Shown: positions 17,135 through 25,771 of the stretch, in pieces
Position numbering within the stretch: the stretch's first letter is position 1
Layout of the letters: every line of letters begins with the position of its first letter
The notes under the pieces: generated by a model
Database searches by the model: none
Seen by the model: only the letters and a program-made list of their open reading frames with translations
Told to the model about the DNA's origin: nothing
Translations under genes and position numbers: made by a program
Source of the DNA: Myxococcales bacterium
GTDB lineage: Bacteria; Myxococcota_A; Polyangia; Polyangiales; Polyangiaceae
NCBI GenBank assembly: GCA_013297655.1
Contig: JAAFHV010000046.1
Span: forward strand, 7,190 to 43,359
Direction of reading: 5' to 3'
DNA: 36,170 bases

Positions 17135-18282
17135 GCTCACATATCCGTTCGATTTCATTTGGATTTTTCGCTACGGCCTCCGTCGCTGCCTGCCTCGCGA
17201 CGTTGACCGGCGGGTGCCTCACCTCCGACGCGACACTCGCGAAGACCGACGCCGGAGGGAGCGACGCGAGCGTGGTCGTGGAGGGCTCCGATCCTTCGGA
17301 GAACCCTGGCAACGCCGACTCGCCGGACGTGAAGTACCGACCCCTCTCGGGCCACCCCGGGTGCACGAAAGACGGCCTCACCTACCCGGCCGCGGACATC
17401 CCCGGGTACGCGTGCGCCGCGAAGGCCTACCCCGTGACGAACGAGGACACGAAGAAGCCGATCGTGATCCTCGTGCACGGCAACTCTTCTTCTCCCGCCG
17501 ACTGGGAGAAGTTCCCCGCGGACAAAGCCGACGCGAAGCCGATGCTCGCCGAGCGCCTCTCCGGATCAGGCTTCCGCGTCCTCTCGGTCGACTTCCGGAA
17601 AGACAAGGTCGACGACCCTGCGGGGAACAACGACACCGAAAACACGGCGCAGAACTTCGACCATGCGTGGGCGGTGCCGATCCTCGAGTCGATGATCGAC
17701 GCGGTGCTGACCGCGAACCCAGGGAGGCAGCTCTCGCTCGTGGGCTTCTCGGTCGCTCCGACGATCGTGCGCGACGCGCTTCGACGGCTCCACCGCGCCA
17801 AGAAGAAGCCCTTCGAGCGGATCGCGACGCTCGCCCTCGCCGCGGGCGGCCACCACGGTGTGTCCACGTTCCGCAAGCTCTGCGGGCCGAACCCGACGAT
17901 GCGCGGGCGCGTCGCGTGCGAGCTCGGCGACCGCACCGACTTCAAGGAGACCCCGATCTCGAAATCGCTCAACGGCCCCGGCGGCGCCTGGGAGACGCCC
18001 TGCGGCGACGGCGACACCGCGTTCGGGCAGGCCGGCGTCTGCGGTGGCCACAAGGTGAAATACCTCACGATCGTGATGAAGGACGTCAAGGAGGGCACCT
18101 TCCAAGACGAGTTCGTCTCCGAGGGCGCGAGCCGCCTCCTCGGGGCCGACAACCGCACCGTCGAGCTTACCGACAACGACGACAGCGGCTTCTTCTTCAA
18201 CGGGATCTTCAAGAACCACTACGGGGCGATCCGGAGCGAGACCGCGCTCGGGATCCTCACGACGGCCCTCGCCGCGCCGTAG
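17131..18282 (+). CDS. Alpha/beta-hydrolase lipoprotein (lipase-like)
   Basis: 383 residues. The ATG overlaps the MFS stop as ATGA and follows AGGAGG, a strong ribosome site. Signal peptide with lipobox TGGC, then an acidic Ser/Asp linker. The hydrolase core shows the oxyanion segment VILVHGNSSSPADW and a nucleophile segment LVGFSVAPTIV. The elbow is G-F-S-V-A instead of G-x-S-x-G. A likely His lies in the C-terminal NHYGAIRS. Eight or so cysteines in the second half (for example PCGDGD, GVCGGH) suggest disulfides, fitting export. Probably a triacylglycerol or wax-ester lipase of the envelope; substrate unknown. Third gene of the ester-use operon. Confidence 0.8.
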   Translation: MSSHIRSISFGFFATASVAACLATLTGGCLTSDATLAKTDAGGSDASVVVEGSDPSENPGNADSPDVKYRPLSGHPGCTKDGLTYPAADIPGYACAAKAYPVTNEDTKKPIVILVHGNSSSPADWEKFPADKADAKPMLAERLSGSGFRVLSVDFRKDKVDDPAGNNDTENTAQNFDHAWAVPILESMIDAVLTANPGRQLSLVGFSVAPTIVRDALRRLHRAKKKPFERIATLALAAGGHHGVSTFRKLCGPNPTMRGRVACELGDRTDFKETPISKSLNGPGGAWETPCGDGDTAFGQAGVCGGHKVKYLTIVMKDVKEGTFQDEFVSEGASRLLGADNRTVELTDNDDSGFFFNGIFKNHYGAIRSETALGILTTALAAP

Positions 18283-18396
18283 CCCGCGACTTCCCTTCTT
18301 TCTCCCTCCGAGGCACGCCGCGCGCGCGACGCCTCGGCCCTCTTGCGCGCGCCCCTTCCCGCCCCGCGCGCCGCCGCGCCACGCCCACGGATCGTC

Positions 18397-19806
18397 ATGT
18401 CGAAATCGAGACTCGTCGCTACTTCCCTCTCCTTCGCCCTCGCTCTCGTCTCCTCGTCCGCCTACGCGGCGCGCCCGAAGCAGGACGAGCCCGCCGCGCA
18501 GACCGACCCGCCGCCGCGCACGGACACCGCGCCCGCCGCGACGGAGCCCCCGAAAAAGGACCCTCCCGCCACGCCTCCGCCGACGGTCCCCGCGCCCGCG
18601 CCCGAGTCGCCGCGCGCTGCGAACCTCGAAGGTCCCCCGGCAGGCACCGAGCCAACGCTCGCGGCGAAGGGATTCACCCTCACGCCCTACGCCGTCCTCG
18701 TCGCCGGGCTGAAGCTCGACAACGTCGTTCGGCGTGGCGCGACGCCGGGCGCCCCGAACGACGAGCGGCAAGACCGCATCACCACGTTCGCGATGAGCCG
18801 CTTCGGCTTGCTCGGCACCTATGGAGAGCACCTCTCCATCCAGAGCGAGCTCATGGCCTCCGGCGGCGCCGGCCTCCACGGGACGAGCACCTACGAAGGC
18901 CAAGCCGCCCTCCAAGTGCGCCAGCAGGTGATCCGCGTCATGGCGGACCGCTTCGTGATCGAAGGCGGGCGCGTGCTCGACGAGGCCTCCGCCGACTACG
19001 TGTCGAACCATGTGCAAGATACACTTTTTCAGGACACGGCCACGCGCGATCCCTTGCTCTACAGCGGGTACAACCTCGGCAACGGGCTCCGCGGCACGGC
19101 GCAGATCGTCCCCGGCCTCCGCCTCGGCTTCGCGTTCAACGCCGGCAACCCGGTGTCGAACACGGCGACGTTGATGATCGGCGGCACCTTCCCGCCCTTC
19201 GAGCGCCTCTTCACGCAGGCCTATCAGGCGGTGAACCAGGGGCCCAATCACTTCCCGGACGACACCTTCCACTCGATGATTTTCACCCCGTCGGTGCTCT
19301 TCGACTCGAAGTACGTCGACGCGAAGATCGCGTTTCAGGCGTTCACGGTGGACACCAACACGACGACGCCCGAAAACGACCCGATCCGCGGGTACAACGC
19401 GCGCGGCACGGTGCGGGTGAAGCTCGCCGGGGGCATGGTCGTCCCCTACTTCAACGCCGCGACGACCCGCAACGACACCGTGGTCCCGACCGCGGTCTCG
19501 ACCCGCTCGAAAGATCGGTACAAAGCGGTCGTTCTCGGCGGCGGGATCGACCTCAACCTCGCCCGCCGGCACACCTGCAAGCACGAGTGCGCGGACGGCT
19601 TCGGTCTCCAATTCGAGCAGGTGCAGTTCCAGGTCGGCGACGGCGTGGTCACCTCCCTCCGCTACGCGAACGTGGGCGCGACGTTCTGGGCGCTCCCCTA
19701 CCTCGCGATCGGCGCGCGCTTCGCGTGGTGGCAGCAGACCCAAAAGGGGATCGACGACACCGGCGAGCGGACCGTGACCCTCGGCCTCCGCGCGGTGCTC
19801 CAATGA
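18397..19806 (+). CDS. Putative outer-membrane beta-barrel (porin-like) protein
   Basis: 469 residues from the ATG at 18397, which gives a clean signal peptide ending AYA; upstream codons in the frame are Pro/Ala-rich and unlikely to be coding. Residues ~25-90 are a Pro/Ala-rich linker with acidic patches. The rest alternates polar and aromatic residues in strand-length runs, for example LTPYAVLVAGLKLDNVV, RFGLLGTYGEHLSIQSELMA, LRLGFAFNAGNP, and ends in a strand [11 protein letters not shown]. This pattern and the exported N-terminus suggest a barrel of the outer membrane, perhaps a porin for the ester-hydrolysis products. The 114-base gap before it may hold an internal promoter. It overlaps the synthetase gene by ATGA. 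Confidence 0.65.
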   Translation: MSKSRLVATSLSFALALVSSSAYAARPKQDEPAAQTDPPPRTDTAPAATEPPKKDPPATPPPTVPAPAPESPRAANLEGPPAGTEPTLAAKGFTLTPYAVLVAGLKLDNVVRRGATPGAPNDERQDRITTFAMSRFGLLGTYGEHLSIQSELMASGGAGLHGTSTYEGQAALQVRQQVIRVMADRFVIEGGRVLDEASADYVSNHVQDTLFQDTATRDPLLYSGYNLGNGLRGTAQIVPGLRLGFAFNAGNPVSNTATLMIGGTFPPFERLFTQAYQAVNQGPNHFPDDTFHSMIFTPSVLFDSKYVDAKIAFQAFTVDTNTTTPENDPIRGYNARGTVRVKLAGGMVVPYFNAATTRNDTVVPTAVSTRSKDRYKAVVLGGGIDLNLARRHTCKHECADGFGLQFEQVQFQVGDGVVTSLRYANVGATFWALPYLAIGARFAWWQQTQKGIDDTGERTVTLGLRAVLQ

Positions 19807-21353
19807 GCGCGCTCGTCCACACGCTCGCGCAGATCGGCGCGCGGTCCCCGTCCAAGACCGCGATCGTCGACGGCGCTCGTGTGGTCTCGTACGCCGCGCT
19901 GCTCGCAAAGATCGCGCGCGCGACGCGCTTCCTCGTCCACGAGCAGTCCGTGCGCGCGGGCGACCGGGTGGCGAGCGTGGTGGCGAGCGGAGAAGACACG
20001 ATCGTGCTTCTTTTTGCCTGCGCCGCGATCGGCGCGACGTTCGTCCCGTTGAACACGCGCCTCGCGCCGGGGGAGGTCGCGGCGCTCGTGCACACATGCC
20101 GCCCGCGGCTCGTGCTCGGCGACACGGGCGGCCTCGGGATCGGCGCGGGGATCTCGCTTCCTCCGTCGCTCGGGGAAGACGCGTCGTGGCCCGTGTCCCC
20201 GAGCTACGCCGCGAGCGCGAGCGTCACTCGTTCCGATGCGCCCGCGGTGCTGCTCTTCACCTCCGGCAGCACCGGCGCACCGAAGGGCGTGTGCATCACC
20301 GAAGCGCAGATCGTGGCGAACGCGCGCGCGACGAAGGACGCGTGGGACCTCTCCGACCGCGACGTCACGGTGAACGCGGCGCCGATGTTCCACGCCGGGG
20401 GCCTCTTCGTGCTCACGTTGCCGCTCTTGCTCGCTGGCGGCACGGTCGTCACGATGTCTCGCTTCGACGAGTCCGCGTGGGCCGCGCTCTCGGCCTCCCA
20501 CGGCGCGACGATCGGCTTCGGCGTACCGACGATGCTCGAGCGCCTCGCGCGCGATCCCTCGTTCGACGCGATCGCGCGCACGTCGCGCTTGTGGGTCTCC
20601 GGCGGCGCGCCCTGCCCTCCTTCCGTGTTCGCGGCGTTCCGCGAGAAGGGCGTGCGCCTCATCGCCGGCTTCGGGATGACGGAGGTGGGGCCGAACTGTT
20701 TCCAACCGGTCGACGGGATGGACGAAGCTTCGGTGGGCGTGCCCTCTGCGGGGCTCGTCGCGACCCTGGTGACCGACGGGCAGGCGCTCGATCCGAACGC
20801 GGACGGCACCGGCGAGCTCTGGCTCGCGGGCCCGCAGGTCGCGGCGGGATACTTCGAGCGCGACGACGAGACACGGGCCACGTTCGTCGGCGGCGCGGTT
20901 CGCACAGGTGACGTATTTACCCGCAAAAAAGGCCTCTATTTCGTCACCGGCCGCGTGAAGGACATGTACATCTCGGGCGGCGAGAACGTCTACGCGGGCG
21001 AGGTCGAGCGGGTGCTCGCGCTTCACCCCGCGGTGCTCGAGGCCGCGATCGTGGGTGTGCCCGATGCCACGTGGGGCGAGGTCGGCCACGCGTTCGTCGT
21101 CAGCCGAACCGTGCTCGACGAGGCCGAGGTCCGCGCGTTCGTCCGCGAACGTCTCGCGGCGTACAAAGTCCCGAAGCGGGTGTTCACCCTCGACGCGCTC
21201 CCGCGGACCGCGTCAGGCAAGGTCGCAAAGGGCGCGCTGCCGACACGCGCTCCACTCGTGCAACCGCCGGCCTGCGGCACCGACTTCCAACCGCCGGCCC
21301 GCGGCACCGACTTCCAAGGGTCGTCCCTCGTCAGGGACTTCCCAGGGTCGTGA
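19803..21353 (+). CDS. AMP-forming acyl-CoA synthetase (fatty-acid/carboxylate-CoA ligase) with repeat-derived C-terminus
   Basis: 516 residues of the ANL superfamily. The ATG overlaps the porin-like gene stop. Motifs: [14 protein letters not shown] (phosphate-binding loop), [10 protein letters not shown] (adenine/acyl region), [23 protein letters not shown] (hinge) and [11 protein letters not shown], whose Lys at about 473 is the acylation catalyst. The enzyme activates a carboxylic acid with ATP and CoA in the cytoplasm, the expected last step after uptake. Residues 487-516 are not family sequence: 27-base tandem repeats encode [30 protein letters not shown], the last from the dispersed repeat also seen at 6653 and 6849. 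Acyl specificity is not readable. Confidence 0.92.
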   Translation: MSALVHTLAQIGARSPSKTAIVDGARVVSYAALLAKIARATRFLVHEQSVRAGDRVASVVASGEDTIVLLFACAAIGATFVPLNTRLAPGEVAALVHTCRPRLVLGDTGGLGIGAGISLPPSLGEDASWPVSPSYAASASVTRSDAPAVLLFTSGSTGAPKGVCITEAQIVANARATKDAWDLSDRDVTVNAAPMFHAGGLFVLTLPLLLAGGTVVTMSRFDESAWAALSASHGATIGFGVPTMLERLARDPSFDAIARTSRLWVSGGAPCPPSVFAAFREKGVRLIAGFGMTEVGPNCFQPVDGMDEASVGVPSAGLVATLVTDGQALDPNADGTGELWLAGPQVAAGYFERDDETRATFVGGAVRTGDVFTRKKGLYFVTGRVKDMYISGGENVYAGEVERVLALHPAVLEAAIVGVPDATWGEVGHAFVVSRTVLDEAEVRAFVRERLAAYKVPKRVFTLDALPRTASGKVAKGALPTRAPLVQPPACGTDFQPPARGTDFQGSSLVRDFPGS

Positions 21354-21360
21354 TAGCGTG
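21261..21360. repeat. 27-base tandem repeats inside the acyl-CoA synthetase 3' end, including dispersed repeat copy C
   Basis: Units lie at 21261-21287, 21288-21314, 21315-21341, and a partial one from 21342. Each begins C(A/C)(A/G) and the complete ones end GACTTC. Units 1 and 2 differ by one base. Unit 3 contains GTCCCT-CGTC-AGGGAC (21323-21338), and 21323-21351 is the reverse complement of repeat copy B at 28 of 29 bases. The 27-base period keeps the reading frame (9 codons per unit). The array runs almost up to the activator gene start at 21368. Confidence 0.8.
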
Positions 21361-21367
21361 GGTGCAT

Positions 21368-22741
21368 ATGGCGGAGGACGATTTCCCCGACGACGTGACC
21401 ACCCGGGTCGGCCACACGAACGCCCGCCCGAGGTCCCTCTCGGTCGAGCTCGTGATCGTCGATGGCCCCTCTCGCGGTGGTCGCGCGCGGGTTCCCCCGG
21501 GCGGGGTCGCGCGAATCGGCTCCTCCCCGAGCTGCGATCTTCAGGTCGACGATCGCGCGGTATCGCGCCTGCACTGCGAGGTCCGGCTCCGCACCCGGTC
21601 GATCCTCGTCCGCGACTCGGGCAGCACGAACGGCACCCACGCGCTGGGCCTCTCGCTCGTCGAAGCGGAGGTGCCCGCCGGCACCGTGCTCGGTCTCGGA
21701 TCGAGCGCGGTCCGCATCGAAGCCGACCTCGACGACGGCGACTTCGTCGAAATCTCGGACCACAAGTCGTTCGGTGAGCTGCTCGGCGAGAGCCTCGAGA
21801 TGCGGCGGCTCTACGCCGTGCTCGAGCGCGTCGCGAGCACCGACAGCACCGTGCTCGTCCGCGGCGAGACCGGCACGGGCAAAGAGGTCGTCGCGCGAAG
21901 CCTCCACGCCGAGTCGCACCGCGCGAAGGGCCCGTTCGTCGCCCTCGACTGCAGCACGATTCCCGAAAACCTCTTTGAATCCGAGCTCTTCGGCCACGTC
22001 AAAGGCGCGTTCAGCGGAGCCACACAAGACCGCGCGGGGGTGTTCGAGGAGGCCTCCGGTGGCACCCTCTTCCTCGACGAGCTCGGCGAGCTGCCCCTTC
22101 CGCTCCAAGCGAAGCTCCTCCGTGTGCTCGAGACGCGCACCCTCCGCCGGGTCGGGAGCAACACCCTCCGCGCGGTCGACGTGCGCGTGCTCGCGGCCAC
22201 GAATCGCCCGCTCGATCGCTGCGTGAACGAAGGTACGTTCCGCGAGGATCTCTACTACCGGCTCGCTGTCGTGGAGCTCGTGCTCCCGCCCCTCCGCTCG
22301 CGCCCCGACGACGTGCGCCTCCTCGCGACGCACTTTTTCCATGCGCGCGGCGGCGAGGGAGACCTCCCGGAGTCGTTCCTCGCGCGGCTCGAGCACCGCA
22401 GCTTCCCCGGCAACGTGCGCGAGCTAAAGCACATGATCGAGCGCGCGATGCTGCTCGGAACGATTCGCCCGGGACCGGTCCGAAGGCCGCCCGATCTCGG
22501 CGCGCGCATCGACGAGCTCCCGCCTTTGCACCTCCCGTTGAAAGACGCGCGCGTCGCGTGGACGGAGAACTTCGAGCTCCTCTACGTGAAGAGCGTGCTC
22601 GCGCGGGCGAACGGGAACGTGACCCACGCCGCCGAGCTGGCGGGAGTCTCGCGACGCTTCTTGCAGCGCCTCATCGTGCGCCTCGCAGGCCAAGGAGGAA
22701 CGGGGGAGCTCCTCGTCGATCCGCGTGAGCTCGGAGATTGA
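21368..22741 (+). CDS. FHA-domain sigma-54-dependent transcriptional activator (module 2)
   Basis: 457 residues. FHA domain at ~46-115 ([25 protein letters not shown]), a phosphothreonine-binding fold. AAA+ sigma-54 activator domain at ~133-370: Walker A GETGTGKE (166-173), the sigma-54-contact loop GAFSGA (213-218; usually GAFTGA), Walker [11 protein letters not shown], and [14 protein letters not shown]. Fis-type helix-turn-helix at 415-438 ([20 protein letters not shown]). There is no receiver domain, so control should come from Ser/Thr phosphorylation read by FHA, as known for several myxobacterial activators. It starts 14 bases after the synthetase gene but probably belongs with the kinase module downstream. 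The closest relative in the window is the protein at 25772. Confidence 0.93.
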   Translation: MAEDDFPDDVTTRVGHTNARPRSLSVELVIVDGPSRGGRARVPPGGVARIGSSPSCDLQVDDRAVSRLHCEVRLRTRSILVRDSGSTNGTHALGLSLVEAEVPAGTVLGLGSSAVRIEADLDDGDFVEISDHKSFGELLGESLEMRRLYAVLERVASTDSTVLVRGETGTGKEVVARSLHAESHRAKGPFVALDCSTIPENLFESELFGHVKGAFSGATQDRAGVFEEASGGTLFLDELGELPLPLQAKLLRVLETRTLRRVGSNTLRAVDVRVLAATNRPLDRCVNEGTFREDLYYRLAVVELVLPPLRSRPDDVRLLATHFFHARGGEGDLPESFLARLEHRSFPGNVRELKHMIERAMLLGTIRPGPVRRPPDLGARIDELPPLHLPLKDARVAWTENFELLYVKSVLARANGNVTHAAELAGVSRRFLQRLIVRLAGQGGTGELLVDPRELGD

Positions 22742-22748
22742 TCCGACC

Positions 22749-22781
22749 GCGCAAATCTATGCAGAATGCATCGATTTGCGC
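22749..22781. terminator. Bidirectional hairpin between convergent activator and Cys-rich lipoprotein genes
   Basis: GCGCAAATC (22749-22757) pairs with GATTTGCGC (22773-22781); inside, after one T/C mismatch, ATGCA pairs with TGCAT around a GAA loop. That is 14 pairs in a 33-base element, 7 bases after the activator stop and 27 bases before the lipoprotein stop on the other strand. It suits a shared terminator; there is no long T run. Confidence 0.55.
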
Positions 22782-22808
22782 CGACGCGCGCGCGGCCGAG
22801 CGCCTGCG

Positions 22809-23303
22809 CTACGGGGAGCAACTGTTGGAGCCACCCTGGGTGAGGCAGGTCCCCTGGCTCGGGAGGAACGCGCACGAGCCGCAATGGTCGCGACACCCGG
22901 ACGCGCGCGCGAGGGCTATTTTTGCCTCGAATGCCATCGTCTCGGGGCTGTCCGAGGTACCCACGAAGTGCTCACAATCGCACTCGTCCTTCACCTTCGC
23001 GGCGCAGTGCCCGGCCCCGAGGGTGCACCGCCTCGCCTTCGCGCGGCTCGCGACCACTTCGGCGACCAAATCCGTGCACGAGGGCCCCCCTTCGATCGGT
23101 GGAGCCGCGTCGTTCTCCGTCGCGTCGGGGACGTCGCGATCGTCCGCCGGCGTCGCGGCGCTCGAGACGCCTCCGTCGGAGGGTGAGACGCGCGTCGTCC
23201 AGTCGAAGCACGCGCCCAGGATCGAAGCGGTCGCGAGGAGGATCGCGACACGCGCAGCTCCACGAGGGTGGACGTTCGGCGACACGGCTACGCATGGTAG
23301 CAT
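22809..23303 (-). CDS. Small Cys-rich lipoprotein (module 2)
   Basis: 164 residues. Signal peptide with lipobox LGAC, then an acidic Ser/Asp/Ala linker to ~80, then a Cys-rich domain with about twelve cysteines: CTDLV, CTLGAGHC, ECDCEHF, GCRDHCGSC, GTCLTQGG, CSP. The spacing suggests a disulfide-knotted extracytoplasmic domain; no known family was recognised. The start is the ATG at 23303, only 7 bases from the start of the divergent TPR gene; in-frame GTG codons inside the signal peptide (for example 23285) are alternatives. A Cys-rich lipoprotein also lies divergent to the TPR gene in module 3 (29876), which argues that the pairing is functional. Confidence 0.7.
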   Translation of the reverse strand: MLPCVAVSPNVHPRGAARVAILLATASILGACFDWTTRVSPSDGGVSSAATPADDRDVPDATENDAAPPIEGGPSCTDLVAEVVASRAKARRCTLGAGHCAAKVKDECDCEHFVGTSDSPETMAFEAKIALARASGCRDHCGSCAFLPSQGTCLTQGGSNSCSP

Positions 23304-23310
23304 CGTCACG

Positions 23311-24306
23311 ATGCGCGCGTGGGCGGCGGCCATCCTCCTTTCGGGGTGCCTCGTCGGAGCGGTAGCTCCGTCGGTCGCGCGCGCCGATTCCCCGTCGAGG
23401 GGCGAAACGAAGCGCGACGACGCAGCGCGGCTCGCGTACGAGCGCGGCCTTCGGGCGCACGCAGTCGGCGATCACCTCGCCGCGGCGCGCGCGTTTCTCG
23501 ACGCCGACCGCGCGGTGCCGAGCGACGAAGCGATGGAAGCGGCCCTCGACGCAGCGATTCGCGCAGACGACCCGGTCCTCGGGATGGAGCTCGTGGCCCG
23601 TGCCTCCGCGCGAGCCCTCGACCCCCGCGCGAGCGCCGCGCGAGACAAGGCGCGCATAGCCTTCGCAAACCGCGTCGCACGTCTCGTCGTCGCGTGTGAA
23701 GCGGCCGTCTACTGCCACGTCCGCGTCGACGCGGGAGAAGACGTCGACGCACGTGAGCCACTCTTCGTCGTCCCGGGTCCGCACACGGTCCGTGTCACCG
23801 CCGACGCCCGCTCCTTCGCCGAGAACGTCGCCGTCACCGCCGGGTCCGACGTGACCGTGCGCGCGCCGCGCGACGGGGCCCCCGGCTCGTCCGTACCCTT
23901 CGCGCCCGCGGGCCCGAACGACGACGGCGTGCGGCCCGGTCGCGTCGTGGTCGTCGTGGGGGCGAGCGTGACGGGCGTGCTCACCGCGTTCACGATCGCG
24001 TCGGCCGTCGACCTCTTCGCCACCCGCGGCGCGTTCCGCGACGAGCGCTGCGGGGCAGACGCGAGCCCGCTCACCGTGCCAGGCGCCACCTGCACCGACC
24101 TCGCCGCGGACGGAAAAGCAGCCGAGCTCAGGACGGGGGTCCTCCTCGGCTCGACCGCGGCGACCTTGCTCGCCACGATCGCGACCGAGCTGTTCTTCGT
24201 CCCTCCACGTGCCGCGAAGGCTGCGCTCGGCGCGACACCGATCAAGGTCCGCGTCGCGATCGGCGAGACACGGGTGGGGGTCGCGCTCGAGCTGCCGGTC
24301 CCATGA
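23311..24306 (+). CDS. TPR-type membrane protein (module 2 partner of kinase 2)
   Basis: 331 residues. Signal peptide ending ARA; a lipobox-like LSGC also sits at residues 10-13. TPR-like helices at ~38-100 include AIRADDPVLGMELVAR, almost identical to the paralog at 28811. A degenerate PEGA-like region follows (~118-185) with a C-x5-C pair (C129/C135) also kept in that paralog. Two hydrophobic helices at ~210-232 and ~274-297 flank a loop with Cys 247 and 261. The gene ends in an ATGA overlap with kinase 2, so the two proteins are coupled. Role inferred: envelope sensor or scaffold for the kinase. Confidence 0.78.
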   Translation: MRAWAAAILLSGCLVGAVAPSVARADSPSRGETKRDDAARLAYERGLRAHAVGDHLAAARAFLDADRAVPSDEAMEAALDAAIRADDPVLGMELVARASARALDPRASAARDKARIAFANRVARLVVACEAAVYCHVRVDAGEDVDAREPLFVVPGPHTVRVTADARSFAENVAVTAGSDVTVRAPRDGAPGSSVPFAPAGPNDDGVRPGRVVVVVGASVTGVLTAFTIASAVDLFATRGAFRDERCGADASPLTVPGATCTDLAADGKAAELRTGVLLGSTAATLLATIATELFFVPPRAAKAALGATPIKVRVAIGETRVGVALELPVP

Positions 24307-25742
24307 CCTCCTACCGCGTCCTCAACAAGGTCGCATCTGGCGGAAATGCCACGGTTTTTCGCGCACGAGCGGAGAGCGCGCTCGGAGTAACTCGCCTCGT
24401 CGCGCTGAAGAAACCGCACCCGCACTTGCTCGACGATCCCGAGATCGCGGACGCGTTTCGGCGCGAGGCGAGCATCTCGGTGCGCCTCCGTCACCCGAAC
24501 GTGGTGCAGGTGTTCGACGTCGTGGAGCACGAGGGCTCGCCGTCGCTCGTGCTCGAGCTCGTCGACGGCATGACCCTGTCGGAGCTCGTGCGAGCGCAGG
24601 TGCGGGCGAGCGACGACGCGCGCACGGTCCCCGCCGCGCTCAGGATCGTGATCGACGCCGCGCGAGGCCTCCACGCACTCCACGAAGCGACGGGCGACGA
24701 CGGCGCGCCGCTCGGGCTCCTTCATCGCGACGTGTCGCCGCAAAACGTGCTCCTCGATCGCTCGGGGGCCGTAAAGCTGTCCGATTTTGGCCTCGTGAAG
24801 GCGATGCTCGGCAAAGATCCGGCGACGACGGAGGGCATCCTCAAGGGCAAGGTCGGTTACCTCGCCCCCGAGTACGTGCGCGGCGAGCCCCTCGATCGAC
24901 GGAGCGACGTGTTCGCGCTTGGCGTCGTCGCGTGGGAGGCGCTCGCGAAGAAGCGGCTCTTCCGCGCCGAGCGCGAGACCGAGGTCCTCGAGAAGATCCG
25001 CACGATGCCGATTCCATCGCTCCGTGACGCCATCGGCGATCTCGCGACGGTCTTCGATCCCATCGTCGCGAAGGCCCTCGCCCGTGACGTGGCCGCGCGC
25101 TTCGCGACCGCGAAAGACCTCGCCGATGCGCTCGAACGCGTCGCCGCGAGCGAGAGAATCGCAGCCACCTCCGACGCCGTCGCGGCGGTCGTCGCGCGCG
25201 CCACCACCGCGGGAGCGAGCGTTCCGCCTCCACAGCTCGCGTCACCGAGCACACCGCCCCCGCCGAACGACACGCCGACAGTGACCGAGGTCCGCGCGGT
25301 GAGCGACGCACCGAGCGCGACGTGGATCGCGCCGACACGCGACACCGAGGTGGTGGCCTTGGAGCCGTCGCCCGCGCCCCCGCCCCCGTCGACCGTACCA
25401 GCCCGCGCTCCGCGGCACGTCCCGCGCCCGGCAGCGGTCGGACTCGGGCTCGTCCTCGTCGGAGGGGCCGCCCTCGTGCTCGCGGCGACGCGGTTCTTCG
25501 GCGGCTACGCGCGCGCGCCCGCGGCCGTGCCGCCCGCCACGACCGACGCGGGCTCGCCCACGGACACGAGCAGCGCATCACCGTCGGTCGCGCTACCTCC
25601 GGCGGGGATCGTGAAGACCGCCGCGCCCCTACCGCTGCCGTCGAGCTCGGCCAAGGTCCCTAAGTTTCCCGCCCCGAAGCTCCCGCCGAGCGCGACCCCC
25701 GCCGCCTCCAGCGGACCACGCCCGAACCCGTACGTGCGCTGA
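24303..25742 (+). CDS. Membrane Ser/Thr protein kinase (kinase 2)
   Basis: 479 residues. The Hanks-type domain starts at once: VASGGNATVF loop, K36, HRDVSPQN (141-148), DFG (161-163), LKGKVGYLAPE. All catalytic residues are present; the glycine loop is S-G-G-N rather than G-x-G-x-x-G. After ~270 comes a Pro/Thr-rich cytoplasmic linker, one transmembrane helix (about 378-400: VGLGLVLVGGAALVLAA), and a short Pro/Ser-rich outer tail ending RPNPYVR. The very similar ending PPNPYAH occurs in kinase 3. The ATG overlaps the TPR gene stop. It is convergent with the FHA activator of module 3, 29 bases apart. Likely targets are Thr residues recognised by the nearby FHA proteins (inference). Confidence 0.92.
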   Translation: MTSYRVLNKVASGGNATVFRARAESALGVTRLVALKKPHPHLLDDPEIADAFRREASISVRLRHPNVVQVFDVVEHEGSPSLVLELVDGMTLSELVRAQVRASDDARTVPAALRIVIDAARGLHALHEATGDDGAPLGLLHRDVSPQNVLLDRSGAVKLSDFGLVKAMLGKDPATTEGILKGKVGYLAPEYVRGEPLDRRSDVFALGVVAWEALAKKRLFRAERETEVLEKIRTMPIPSLRDAIGDLATVFDPIVAKALARDVAARFATAKDLADALERVAASERIAATSDAVAAVVARATTAGASVPPPQLASPSTPPPPNDTPTVTEVRAVSDAPSATWIAPTRDTEVVALEPSPAPPPPSTVPARAPRHVPRPAAVGLGLVLVGGAALVLAATRFFGGYARAPAAVPPATTDAGSPTDTSSASPSVALPPAGIVKTAAPLPLPSSSAKVPKFPAPKLPPSATPAASSGPRPNPYVR

Positions 25743-25771
25743 TCGTCCAGCCCACGTCGACGACACGAACC

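Noticed and set aside
17566-20097. An 843-codon minus-strand frame over the hydrolase and porin-like genes
   Set aside because: Arg-rich antisense shadow with no motif; the plus-strand genes have signal peptides, ribosome sites and coupled stops and starts.
21071-21367. In-frame upstream extension of the FHA activator into the synthetase gene
   Set aside because: The extension is Arg-rich shadow sequence of the synthetase and repeat; FHA proteins start near the ATG at 21368.
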